From assembly GCA_964397565.1 (NCBI GenBank), contig CAYNJC010000006.1:81633-145632 (forward strand): a stretch of DNA of 64,000 nt, written 5' to 3'. This document shows positions 8,766 through 15,621 of this stretch, in pieces (the first letter of the stretch is position 1; every line of letters starts with the position of its first letter). A model generated the notes under the pieces. It had not been told where the DNA came from and searched no databases. It saw only the letters and a list, made by a program, of their open reading frames with translations. This DNA comes from JAPLST01 sp964397565. Lineage in GTDB: Bacteria; Auribacterota; UBA3054; JAPLST01. A program made the position numbers and the translations under genes.

Positions 8766-9630
8766 GCAGGCCGGTAATGGTGAAGAGGTTCAGATCAGCC
8801 ATGCCATCCCATTGCGGCAATCGTGGCGTCGGTCCGTCGATCCGCACGAGCGGTGGCTGGCGGTTCGCCAATGCGTTGATCTTCGCCCACAGGGTCGTGT
8901 CTCCCCAGAACTGCGGATGCGTATCCTTTGCAGACACCGTCGAGAAAATCTTGCGGGGTGTCTCTACTCCTGCGCGCAGGGCCTCCAGCACAAGCCGCTC
9001 GAGTCGTCCCAATCCGCTTTGTGCATCCGGCGTTTCTTGGAGCCACCGCGCGACGGCGGCGGGAACCCATGGCAAGGGTGCGTCACGGCACGCCGCCAGT
9101 TCATCGAACGCCACCCTGTCCTGCAGCGCGAATGCGTGATCCACCCGCTCGGCAAAGGAAAACATGGCATCTGTTACAGGGCGATGCCGATCATACAAGG
9201 ATGCCAACTGCGCGGGCCGAAGCTGACCAAGCCCGTCGAACGGCTCGATGCCGGGAAATGCGTCAACACAAAGCAGGTCGGCGTTCTGACATACCTGGAG
9301 CCGCAGGCAGGCAAGAATGTGCGCGAGCATGGATTGATCGAACAGGCACGCATCGAACCAGAGCACAAGTCGCTCATATTCTGGCGCCGTCTTGAGCTGG
9401 CAATACTGGCTCCGCAATGTCTTAAGAACGAGCTCCTTGCTCAACCCACCGCCGGTGGTCTGCTCAAGAAATCGTGCGCGGGCACGGAGGATGTCATCGT
9501 CCGGCCATCCCGGTCTCCGAGGGCCTTCGTAAAGGATGTCATGCCAGACAAATACTTCACCGGGAATGCCGGACTTCGCAAGACTGCTTCCTGCGATGTC
9601 TCCGCTGGTGATATGAAGGACACTTCTCAT
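8737..9630 (-). CDS. DUF1835 domain-containing protein
   Basis: A 297-aa soluble protein. The start (MRSVLHITSGDIAGSSL), the VFVWHDILYEGP motif and LVLWFDACLFDQ are typical of DUF1835 (residues ~1-130). The C-terminal part (residues ~190-297, with LGRLERLVLEALRAG and LPLVRIDGP-like ends) fits the DUF3658-type region commonly fused to it. The biochemical role of the family is unknown. The ATG at 9630 lies only 13 bp after an attC-like site, and the stop overlaps a weaker one. The gene therefore looks like a mobile integron cassette rather than part of an operon with its neighbours. Confidence 0.8.
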   Translation of the reverse strand: MRSVLHITSGDIAGSSLAKSGIPGEVFVWHDILYEGPRRPGWPDDDILRARARFLEQTTGGGLSKELVLKTLRSQYCQLKTAPEYERLVLWFDACLFDQSMLAHILACLRLQVCQNADLLCVDAFPGIEPFDGLGQLRPAQLASLYDRHRPVTDAMFSFAERVDHAFALQDRVAFDELAACRDAPLPWVPAAVARWLQETPDAQSGLGRLERLVLEALRAGVETPRKIFSTVSAKDTHPQFWGDTTLWAKINALANRQPPLVRIDGPTPRLPQWDGMADLNLFTITGLPNKPDAGDV

Positions 9631-9643
9631 GAAATTGTTTTCC

Positions 9644-9711
9644 TGCCGAACGGCAGCGTTGAGGCTGAGCCAACCGCAGGTTGGCGATAGCCTCCAACGC
9701 CTTGTTCGGCA
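9644..9711 (-). other. Integron attC (59-base element)-like recombination site
   Basis: A 68-bp imperfect palindrome between two minus-strand genes. The outer arms TGCCGAAC / GTTCGGCA pair perfectly. A short unpaired spacer follows, then the inner boxes GCGTTGGAGGCT and its partner pair except for one extra base on one side, which is the extrahelical-base hallmark of attC. The middle holds a further 7-bp hairpin (GCCAACC...GGTTGGC). It begins directly after the stop of the 169-aa gene and ends 13 bp before the next ATG, the exact spacing of a gene cassette. Confidence 0.75.
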
Positions 9712-10221
9712 TTAGCTTTCATTTGCCACCACGTATATACGATCATTGATCTTCCGCACATGAAATCCCTTGGGGCTATGATGCGGTGGCACGGCATAGA
9801 TAATGATCGCGTGGCGCATGTGCGCCCAGTCAATGACGATCTGATCGGGCGAATCCAAGTGCCCTTGGCGGAGAACGAGTTCGGGATCCAATCGTGAGTA
9901 CGTGCCTCCGAGCTGACGATATTGGGCAGGGAGCCTCTCTATCGGAATTGAACGTCCGCCCATGAAAGCTTCCGGGAGGTTTGTCGCAATGGGGGTGAAC
10001 TCGGCCATTAGGGCATCTGCCAAGTTTGTGAGATCCTTTTCCCAGCCGGACGAACGAATCTTTTCTGCTGCATCATTGACACGCTGTGTCGCAGCGGGCT
10101 CACCGAGACACCATCTGACAATGCGACCGGGAATCGTCCTTCGCGCTGATGGGATCACCGCAAACGCGACAACAACGCCCACCCCCATCAGAAGCGTGAG
10201 TATAACCCAAGTGTTTCTCAT
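9712..10221 (-). CDS. Membrane-anchored hypothetical protein (169 aa), possible integron cassette
   Basis: Not recognised. It starts MRNTWVILTLLMGVGVVVAF, an N-terminal signal anchor, followed by a soluble domain outside the membrane with the motifs ERLPAQYRQLGG and HAIIIYAVPPHHSPKGFHV. I chose the ATG at 10221 because the hydrophobic anchor begins there and because a promoter (10316-10345) and an attI/attC-like stretch lie directly upstream. A longer in-frame reading would start upstream of the -10 box. The TAA is followed within a few bases by the attC-like site. The gene is likely transcribed from the strong promoter at 10316-10345. Confidence 0.65.
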   Translation of the reverse strand: MRNTWVILTLLMGVGVVVAFAVIPSARRTIPGRIVRWCLGEPAATQRVNDAAEKIRSSGWEKDLTNLADALMAEFTPIATNLPEAFMGGRSIPIERLPAQYRQLGGTYSRLDPELVLRQGHLDSPDQIVIDWAHMRHAIIIYAVPPHHSPKGFHVRKINDRIYVVANES

Positions 10222-10315
10222 GTTTCGTTCCGCCGAAATAGTTATTTCTGTGACACCATGTTGTATAACGCAGCCTAAACAAATAGACTCGCACAAATGG
10301 ATGTCTAATGTGGGC
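10222..10315 (-). other. Possible attI/attC-like junction upstream of the cassette gene
   Basis: Minus-strand sequence after the promoter contains ATTAGAC ... GTCTATTTGTTTAGG and ends GCGTTATACAAC about 50 bp before the ATG at 10221. A GTT core at this distance from a cassette gene is what an integron insertion point would look like, but pairing is weak and no integrase gene is present in the window. This is speculative. Confidence 0.3.
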
Positions 10316-10345
10316 AGTGTACCAAAAAGGAGCGTCACGTGTCAA
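10316..10345 (-). promoter_or_regulatory. Sigma70 promoter P1
   Basis: TTGACA (10345-10340), 18-bp spacer, TACACT (10321-10316) on the minus strand. Its -35 flank (GCCAGAACC, then TTCTCGTTGAC) is shared with the promoter at 12792-12820. Confidence 0.8.
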
Positions 10346-10381
10346 CGAGAATGCACCCCTGGTTCTGGCGACTCAGAATAA

Positions 10382-10405
10382 GGTGGGAGCGGCTTCAGGC
10401 CGCGA
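10382..10405. repeat. REP-like hairpin
   Basis: GGTGGGAGCGGCTTCAGGCCGCG contains the stem GCGGC-TTCAG-GCCGC. It lies in the 340-bp gap (10222-10563) between the deaminase stop and P1. Another inverted repeat in the gap is ATTGACTGC...GCAGTCAAT at about 10406-10441. No gene is seen here. Confidence 0.5.
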
Positions 10406-10563
10406 TTGACTGCCCGTGTCGCTATATTGCAGCAGTCAATAATTGTGCAGTCATTTGACTTGGCGAGTCGCCGGAACTGGACACGCCGAAGTCGCCGCGC
10501 GACGCAAACACCTCGCGTCAGCCACGCAGGTTCCGCGCCGACCGGACGCCATGATTGGACATG

Positions 10564-11586
10564 TCACGCTTTCCATACCGGATCTTTCCTAAACGCCGTC
10601 GCCAGTGTTGCTTTGCGTTCGTCGGGCAACCACGATGCCGCAATCGCCGTCAGAATTAGTCGGCAAAGCTCCGGCTTGGTCCAGCCACACTCCTGTTCCA
10701 ACAGGCGATACTCACCGGCAAGGCTGGTCTGGAACATCTGCGGGTCGTCGGTATTCACCGTCACAACCATGCCGGCGTCAAAGTACTGACGAATGGGGTG
10801 CTCACGCAGGCTTCCGACCACATTCGTGCGCACATTCGACAGGGGACACATCTCCAGAGGAATGCGGTGAGCGACAAGGTATTCCACCAGTTCAGGGTCT
10901 TGCCACGCGCTGGTCCCATGTCCAATGCGCTCTGCTTTAAGATCCCGAATGGCGTCCCAGATGCTTTGAGCACCCGCAGCTTCGCCGGCATGCGCATTGG
11001 TGTGGAATCCCATGGCGCGCGCTTTTTCGTAGAGCCGCTTGAATGGCGCGGGCGGAAAGGCATGCTCTGATCCGCCAATGCCGATGCCGACCACACCGAG
11101 CCCCTTGACTTCCTGCACCTGCGCCAGCGTTATCATTTCTGCTGCCGCGCCGTAGTCCCTGACCAAGTCCGCAATCAGGGCGATCTCGATCTCGGGGACG
11201 CGCGATAAGCCGGCCCGAACAGCCCGGGTCACTTCCTGTACGGCCAGCCCGCGACGAACAAAAAGCGAGGGCGAAAAAAAGACTTCCGCATAGCGGATGC
11301 GCTGTGCGGCCAGGTCGCGCGCCGTCAACTCGGCAATGTGCGTGAAGTCCTCATATTCACGCAGAAACCGATTCTTCCACGACCAGGCTTCGATGAACTG
11401 CGGGAAATCGCGGTAGGCGAAGCGCTGGGCCAGCGCGGCGATGTCCGGCACGGACGGATCGCCGCCATATTTCTGGATCAGCGCAAACAACGCCGCCAGC
11501 GGTATGGCGCCCTCCAGATGGACGTGCAACTCGACCTTGGGAACGGTGTCATACCACGTCATGCGCTTGCCTTGCCAGATAGCCAT
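10564..11586 (-). CDS. Adenosine/adenine deaminase family protein
   Basis: A 340-aa metal-dependent deaminase of the ADA family, which hydrolyses adenosine (or adenine or a related base) to the inosine-type product plus ammonia. Motifs in order: KVELHVHLEGAI (two zinc His), GIGIGGSE, HTNAHAGEAAG (His and catalytic Glu), RIGHGT and VTVNTDDP (zinc Asp). The length fits the family. It is probably cytoplasmic and part of purine salvage. It is the third gene of an operon after a methyltransferase and a membrane protein (6-bp gap). ATG codons at 11586 and 11562 are both possible starts. I cannot separate adenosine from adenine deaminase by eye. Confidence 0.9.
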   Translation of the reverse strand: MAIWQGKRMTWYDTVPKVELHVHLEGAIPLAALFALIQKYGGDPSVPDIAALAQRFAYRDFPQFIEAWSWKNRFLREYEDFTHIAELTARDLAAQRIRYAEVFFSPSLFVRRGLAVQEVTRAVRAGLSRVPEIEIALIADLVRDYGAAAEMITLAQVQEVKGLGVVGIGIGGSEHAFPPAPFKRLYEKARAMGFHTNAHAGEAAGAQSIWDAIRDLKAERIGHGTSAWQDPELVEYLVAHRIPLEMCPLSNVRTNVVGSLREHPIRQYFDAGMVVTVNTDDPQMFQTSLAGEYRLLEQECGWTKPELCRLILTAIAASWLPDERKATLATAFRKDPVWKA

Positions 11587-11592
11587 GTTGCG

Positions 11593-11988
11593 TCAGCTTG
11601 CGCCGCGCATCAAGTTGTGCCAGAGCGGCAAAAACAAAATTAAGATGAGTAAAATGAAACAGACGATGGCGAAGACCAGCGCCAGCGTGTTGATCAACAA
11701 CCTTATACCACAACGACGGACAATGAACTCCTTCCCAACTAAAGCCAGCACAATGACACTGAAGGGAATCAAATAGACCCAGCCTGGTGTCTGAAGCACC
11801 GCATCGGTGATCCACGGCAATGGTCTGTTTTGTTCGGCAAACATGATGCTGCATCGCGGCCTGGCAAACCAAGTCACATAGGCAACCAAGGCAAACGCCA
11901 CGACATTGAACACGAAGCAGACAATGTTCGCGCTGCGCATACATCCCGACGCACCACTAGCAGGAGTCTGTGACGTGTTGTTGCTCAT
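11593..11988 (-). CDS. Small membrane protein (131 aa)
   Basis: Not recognised. After a polar N-terminus (MSNNTSQTPASGASG) there are three clear membrane segments: NIVCFVFNVVAFALVAYVTW, VYLIPFSVIVLALVG and a long C-terminal one (LLINTLALVFAIVCFILLIL). The arrangement resembles small bacterial DUF1648/DUF-type permease fragments, but I do not assign it. It sits between the methyltransferase (9-bp gap) and the deaminase (6-bp gap), so it belongs to the same transcript. Confidence 0.7.
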   Translation of the reverse strand: MSNNTSQTPASGASGCMRSANIVCFVFNVVAFALVAYVTWFARPRCSIMFAEQNRPLPWITDAVLQTPGWVYLIPFSVIVLALVGKEFIVRRCGIRLLINTLALVFAIVCFILLILILFLPLWHNLMRGAS

Positions 11989-11997
11989 TTGTTGCCT

Positions 11998-12759
11998 CTA
12001 CCTCTTAACCAATGTGCGAAGTCCTCCTTGCCTTTTCGTTTTCACCAGACGCGCAAAATAGGTCGGGCCATCGCCACGGAAAAGATCGCCGATTTCCCAG
12101 CCTGTTCCCGCAACGATGCGCCTGAGTTCCGGTTCTGAAACAAATAGGTAATCAAACCACGGCGTGACATACTGCTTGTACCTGACACGGATGCGCAGCT
12201 GACCACCCATTCTGCCCCGGCGGCGATTGCGTTTGTGGTAAGCAAGATGACTTGGGTCTGTGGTCTTGTACGGATCGAGGATCTCAGCCAGGAGTTGCGC
12301 ATCAGCACTGGTACAACTGGCCAGCTTCTTCAGCAGCCGCCTGGCGCCGTTGAAACTCCCGAACAAGCCGAAGTTGTTGCCCAGCATCAGGACGGTGTCG
12401 AACTTTCCATCCTTGGCGTTGAGTTGCGCGAGCGCCTTTACCCGCGCGTCCTTGATGCCGCGCAACCGGCACAGTTCCACGGCCGCAGGCGACACGTCGA
12501 TGGCGGTTACACGCAACCCTTTGTTCTGGAGATACAGTGAATGTCGACCAGCACCGGCGCCAATGTCAAGGACGCGACCCTTGGCGCGCTGAACTGCCTG
12601 CTGTTCAGGTCGAGCCCATTTGGCGTAGCCGGCAAAGTACGTTTCCAAGGAGCGGTCGCTATCGACGTACCCGTCATCGCGTTCAATCACCGCACAGCCG
12701 CCTCTGTGCAGATGCGTGTCCAGCAGGGCGCGACCAAAAGCATCTTGTTGTTGTCGCAT
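11998..12759 (-). CDS. Class I SAM-dependent methyltransferase
   Basis: A 253-aa protein with the SAM-binding Rossmann motifs GRVLDIGAGAGRHSLYLQ (motif I), VTAIDVSPAAVELCRLRG (the acidic residue after strand 2) and FDTVLMLGNNFGLFG (motif IV region). Its C-terminal half (RYKQYVTPWFDYLFVS, GWEIGDLFRGDGPTYFARL) is like other small-molecule methyltransferases. The substrate is unknown. The ATG at 12759 has a GGAG Shine-Dalgarno 6 bp away; a GTG at 12774 is less likely. It is the first gene of the operon driven by promoter P2. Confidence 0.85.
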   Translation of the reverse strand: MRQQQDAFGRALLDTHLHRGGCAVIERDDGYVDSDRSLETYFAGYAKWARPEQQAVQRAKGRVLDIGAGAGRHSLYLQNKGLRVTAIDVSPAAVELCRLRGIKDARVKALAQLNAKDGKFDTVLMLGNNFGLFGSFNGARRLLKKLASCTSADAQLLAEILDPYKTTDPSHLAYHKRNRRRGRMGGQLRIRVRYKQYVTPWFDYLFVSEPELRRIVAGTGWEIGDLFRGDGPTYFARLVKTKRQGGLRTLVKR

Positions 12760-12791
12760 AGTTTCTCCAACCACTTACGGTTAGCGCGGCC

Positions 12792-12820
12792 AGTGTAACA
12801 CAAATTTGCCCACAAGTCAA
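12792..12820 (-). promoter_or_regulatory. Sigma70 promoter P2 of the methyltransferase operon
   Basis: TTGACT (12820-12815), 17-bp spacer, TACACT (12797-12792) on the minus strand, 33 bp before the ATG at 12759. The -35 flank is strongly similar to that of P1 (10316-10345). Confidence 0.8.
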
Positions 12821-12900
12821 CGAGAATTGACGCGCCGGTTCTGGCAACTGCCAAAAAGCCACAAAGGCTGCACATCGGTGGCTAATTGGGATGCCGCGTT

Positions 12901-12919
12901 CGCGGAACGCCGTTCCGCG
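12901..12919. repeat. 19-nt perfect palindrome (copy 2)
   Basis: CGCGGAACG-C-CGTTCCGCG, in a hairpin-rich block (about 12890-13030) that also has CCGCACGGCGTGCGG and GCGGAACGCGTTCC. It matches the palindrome at 5335-5353. The rest of the gap 12821-13058 holds no gene. Confidence 0.75.
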
Positions 12920-13058
12920 GCTACATCTGCGCAGCGACCTCGATTTCTGCCCGTAGCCGCCGCACGGCGTGCGGCGTGCAGCACATCGCGCGGAACGCGT
13001 TCCACGGCTGCATGCCGGCACACCGACGCACCGGCGTACTGACGCACCAATCCCCACC

Positions 13059-13086
13059 TTGATTGCACAGGCCGATATGCTATAAT
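13059..13086 (+). promoter_or_regulatory. Sigma70 promoter of fumarase alpha (leaderless transcript predicted)
   Basis: TTGATT (13059-13064), 16-bp spacer, TATAAT (13081-13086). The expected transcription start (about 13093) falls at the ATG at 13094, and an upstream in-frame ATG at 13085 lies inside the -10 box. Confidence 0.75.
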
Positions 13087-13093
13087 GGCCGAC

Positions 13094-13936
13094 ATGAAAA
13101 CCGTGCATGTAGACCAAATTCGCGAAACAGTCGCGGCGTTGCTCGAAGACGCCTGCATCAATCTGCCGGCGGATGTTGAAGAAGCCGTGCGCGCCGCAGG
13201 CGAACGCGAGACCCAGCCGCGTGCCCGGCACATTCTCGAGGTCGTGCTGGAAAACGCCGCGTTGGCGCGTCGCGATCGCATTCCCATCTGTCAGGACACC
13301 GGTGTAACTAATGTCTTTGTCGAACTCGGCGCCGACGTGCGCATCACCGGTGGCCTGCTCGGCGATGCGATCAACGACGGCATTCGCGAGGGTACGCGCC
13401 ACGGCTACTTGCGCTGTTCGATCGTCAATGACCCGTTGCGGCGCGTGAACACGGGCGATAACGCGCCCGGCGTGATTGTCGTGCAGCCGGTCGCCGGCGA
13501 GCTGCTGCGCATCACGGTCTGTCCCAAAGGCGCGGGCTGCGAGAACATGAGTCGCATCAGCATGTTGCGCCCGGCCGACGGGCGCGACGGCATCACGCAG
13601 TTTGTTCTTGACACAGTCAGCGCCGGCGGTGCGAATCCATGTCCGCCGGTGATTGTCGGCATCGGCATTGGCGGCGATTTCGCGCAAGCGCCGTTGCTGG
13701 CAAAGAAAGCGCTGCTGCGCACGATTGGCGCGCGTAATCCCGATCCACTCTATGCCGACTACGAAGCCGAGTTGCTCTTGGCAATCAATGCGTTGGGGCT
13801 TGGACCACAGGCACTGGGCGGGCTGGCCACCGCGCTGGAGGTGTTCATCGAGACTGCGCCGTGTCACATCGCCAGCTTGCCGGTTGCCGTCTGTCTGAGT
13901 TGCCACGCCACGCGCCACACGTCGGCAACGCTGTAA
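13094..13936 (+). CDS. Class I fumarate hydratase, alpha subunit
   Basis: A 280-aa protein homologous to the N-terminal (iron-sulfur) part of class I fumarases and to L-tartrate dehydratase alpha. The three Cys that hold the 4Fe-4S cluster are visible: PICQDTG, KGAGCENMS and ANPCPPVIVG. It interconverts fumarate and malate in the TCA or reductive branch. The beta subunit is not next door but at 31246-31797, on the other strand. The start at 13094 is chosen because the promoter -10 box covers the earlier ATG, so the mRNA appears to start at the initiation codon with no Shine-Dalgarno. A tartrate dehydratase role cannot be excluded from sequence alone. Confidence 0.92.
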   Translation: MKTVHVDQIRETVAALLEDACINLPADVEEAVRAAGERETQPRARHILEVVLENAALARRDRIPICQDTGVTNVFVELGADVRITGGLLGDAINDGIREGTRHGYLRCSIVNDPLRRVNTGDNAPGVIVVQPVAGELLRITVCPKGAGCENMSRISMLRPADGRDGITQFVLDTVSAGGANPCPPVIVGIGIGGDFAQAPLLAKKALLRTIGARNPDPLYADYEAELLLAINALGLGPQALGGLATALEVFIETAPCHIASLPVAVCLSCHATRHTSATL

Positions 13937-13957
13937 GTCCAGACAAGAAGAATAGTA

Positions 13958-14055
13958 CAAGGAGTAAAAGAGTCAAGGAGCAAACAGCATTCTTTGTTGT
14001 TTGCAGACGACAGAAAATGTTGATTGTGGCAACTCGTTTACTCTTTTACTCCTTG
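13958..14055. repeat. Family 2 TIR element, copy A (perfect 16-bp ends)
   Basis: 98 bp bounded by CAAGGAGTAAAAGAGT (13958-13973) and its exact inverse (14040-14055). The core has TTTGTTGTTTGCAGACGACA. Related copies are at 60509-60610 and 61721-61808, and a core-only copy lies near 26950-26985. It lies between convergent genes and covers the last codons and stop of the epimerase gene. It could also act as a bidirectional terminator. Confidence 0.85.
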
Positions 14056-14987
14056 TTCGTTTTCTGAAATGCTTGTACGGTGTGTGCCAGGCCTTCGCGG
14101 AAGGAAAAGCGCGGCGTGTAGCCCAGCAGCTCCTTGGCGCGCGTGTTGTCAGCCAGCGAATGTTGCACATCGCCGGCGCGCGGCGGACCGAACTGCGGTG
14201 CGATAGTAGTACCCAACAACTCGTTCAGCATCGCCACGAGGTCGCATAAGGTAATGCTCTCGCCGCACGCGGCATTCATTGCGTGGCCTGCGGCGGCCGG
14301 CGCGGCGCAGGCCAGCAAATTGGCGTGGACGACATTTTTGACGAAGGTGAAATCGCGCGTCTGCGTGCCGTCGCCGTGAATCAGGGGTTGTTCGCCGCGC
14401 GTCAGTTTGCGCAAAAAAATCGGAATAACCGCGGCATACGGCGAATCGGGGTCCTGACGCGGACCGAAGACATTGAAGTAGCGCAGCGCCACGGTTTCGA
14501 GACCGTAGACGCGGTGAAACACGCCGCAGTATTGTTCTGCCGCCAGCTTTGAGACCGCATAGGGCGAGGCCGGCGCGGGCGTCAAGCCTTCATGCTTGGG
14601 CGAGACCGGCACATTGCCGTAGACCGACGACGAGCTGGCATAGACGACGCGCCGCACGCCTGCCTCTTTGGCCGCCCACAAGACATTGAGCGTGCCATCG
14701 ACATTGACGGCGTTCGAGGTCAACGGGTCCTGGACCGAGCGCGGCACAGACGGCAACGCGGCTTGATGCAGTACGAACTGCACATCGCGCATTGCCGCCT
14801 GCACCGTCGCCAGGTCGCGGATATCGCCCGTGACAATTTCTATCTGGTCAACCCACGCCGTGAGGTTGGCGCGATTGCCCGTTGAGAAATTGTCAAGCAC
14901 ACGCACCTGCTCGCCGCGCGCGACCAGTTCTTCCACCAAATGCGAGCCGATGAAGCCCGCGCCGCCGGTGACCAGGTAGCGTGCCAT
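14046..14987 (-). CDS. NAD-dependent nucleotide-sugar epimerase (SDR)
   Basis: A 313-aa extended short-chain dehydrogenase. N-terminal TGGAGFIGSHLVEEL binds NAD, followed by LDNFSTG, HQAALPSVPRS, the SSSSVYG Ser and the catalytic YAVSK (Tyr-x3-Lys). The ALRYFNVFGPRQDPDSPYAAVIP motif is typical of UDP-GlcNAc/UDP-GalNAc or UDP-glucose 4-epimerases. It probably feeds surface polysaccharide synthesis, though the polysaccharide cluster is 25 kb away. It is the third gene of the recN-cyclophilin operon (10-bp gap). Its last residues (NKE, stop) are encoded by the terminal repeat of an intergenic element. Confidence 0.88.
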   Translation of the reverse strand: MARYLVTGGAGFIGSHLVEELVARGEQVRVLDNFSTGNRANLTAWVDQIEIVTGDIRDLATVQAAMRDVQFVLHQAALPSVPRSVQDPLTSNAVNVDGTLNVLWAAKEAGVRRVVYASSSSVYGNVPVSPKHEGLTPAPASPYAVSKLAAEQYCGVFHRVYGLETVALRYFNVFGPRQDPDSPYAAVIPIFLRKLTRGEQPLIHGDGTQTRDFTFVKNVVHANLLACAAPAAAGHAMNAACGESITLCDLVAMLNELLGTTIAPQFGPPRAGDVQHSLADNTRAKELLGYTPRFSFREGLAHTVQAFQKTNKE

Positions 14988-14997
14988 GGCGTGTCGC

Positions 14998-15621
14998 TCA
15001 CTCGCTGATGGTAACTTTCTTGATCAACACGGGCGTTTGCGGCCGGTCGCCCGGCAAGGTCGGCACTTTGCTGATCTTGTCGACCACCTCCTGGCCTTCG
15101 CTCACTTTGCCAAAGGCGGTGTACTGCCGATCCAGCGACGGATAGGTCGCGACGCACACAAAGAACTGCGAACCGGCGCTGTCCGGATCGGACGAGCGCG
15201 CCATCGAGACGGTGCCGGGCACGTGCTTCGTATCATTGAATTCGGCTTTGATCTTGTAGCCGGCATCACCGGTGCCGGTACCGAGTGGACAACCGCCTTG
15301 GATCATGAAATTCGGAATGACGCGATGGAAAATCAGGCCGTTATAAAAGCCTTTCTTCGCCAGCGTGATGAAGTTGTCGCAGGTCTTGGGCGCTTTGTCG
15401 GTTAAGAACACGAAGCTGAACGTGCCGAGCGAGGTCTCGATCGTCGCTTTCTTCGGGCCGGGCGCGGGCGCGGGCTTGGCGGCGGCGGGCGCGGCGGCTT
15501 TGGCCGGTGTCGCCGGTGTCAGTGCGGATGCCGGCGTGTTAGTTGGCGCCAGCGTGGCCGCGGCAAACGCGCCACTGACGATGAACGGCATACCCAGCGC
15601 CGCAAAAACAGACTTTGTCAT
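14998..15621 (-). CDS. Exported cyclophilin-type peptidyl-prolyl isomerase
   Basis: A 207-aa protein: signal peptide (residues ~1-21, ending SGAFA), an Ala/Pro-rich linker (about 22-57), then a cyclophilin domain. Family motifs are FHRVIPNFMIQGGCP (catalytic Arg), GTVSMARSSDPDSAGSQFFV and TAFGKVSEGQEVVDKI. It catalyses proline isomerisation, probably in the periplasm, to aid folding of exported proteins. The ATG overlaps the recN stop (ATGA, 15618-15621) and has an AGGAG Shine-Dalgarno within recN. Confidence 0.92.
   Translation of the reverse strand: MTKSVFAALGMPFIVSGAFAAATLAPTNTPASALTPATPAKAAAPAAAKPAPAPGPKKATIETSLGTFSFVFLTDKAPKTCDNFITLAKKGFYNGLIFHRVIPNFMIQGGCPLGTGTGDAGYKIKAEFNDTKHVPGTVSMARSSDPDSAGSQFFVCVATYPSLDRQYTAFGKVSEGQEVVDKISKVPTLPGDRPQTPVLIKKVTISE

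Noticed and set aside
12683..13960. 425-aa minus-strand frame across the fumarase alpha gene
   Set aside because: Arg/Ala-rich antisense shadow typical of high-GC DNA; the plus-strand gene has the three cluster Cys and a promoter.
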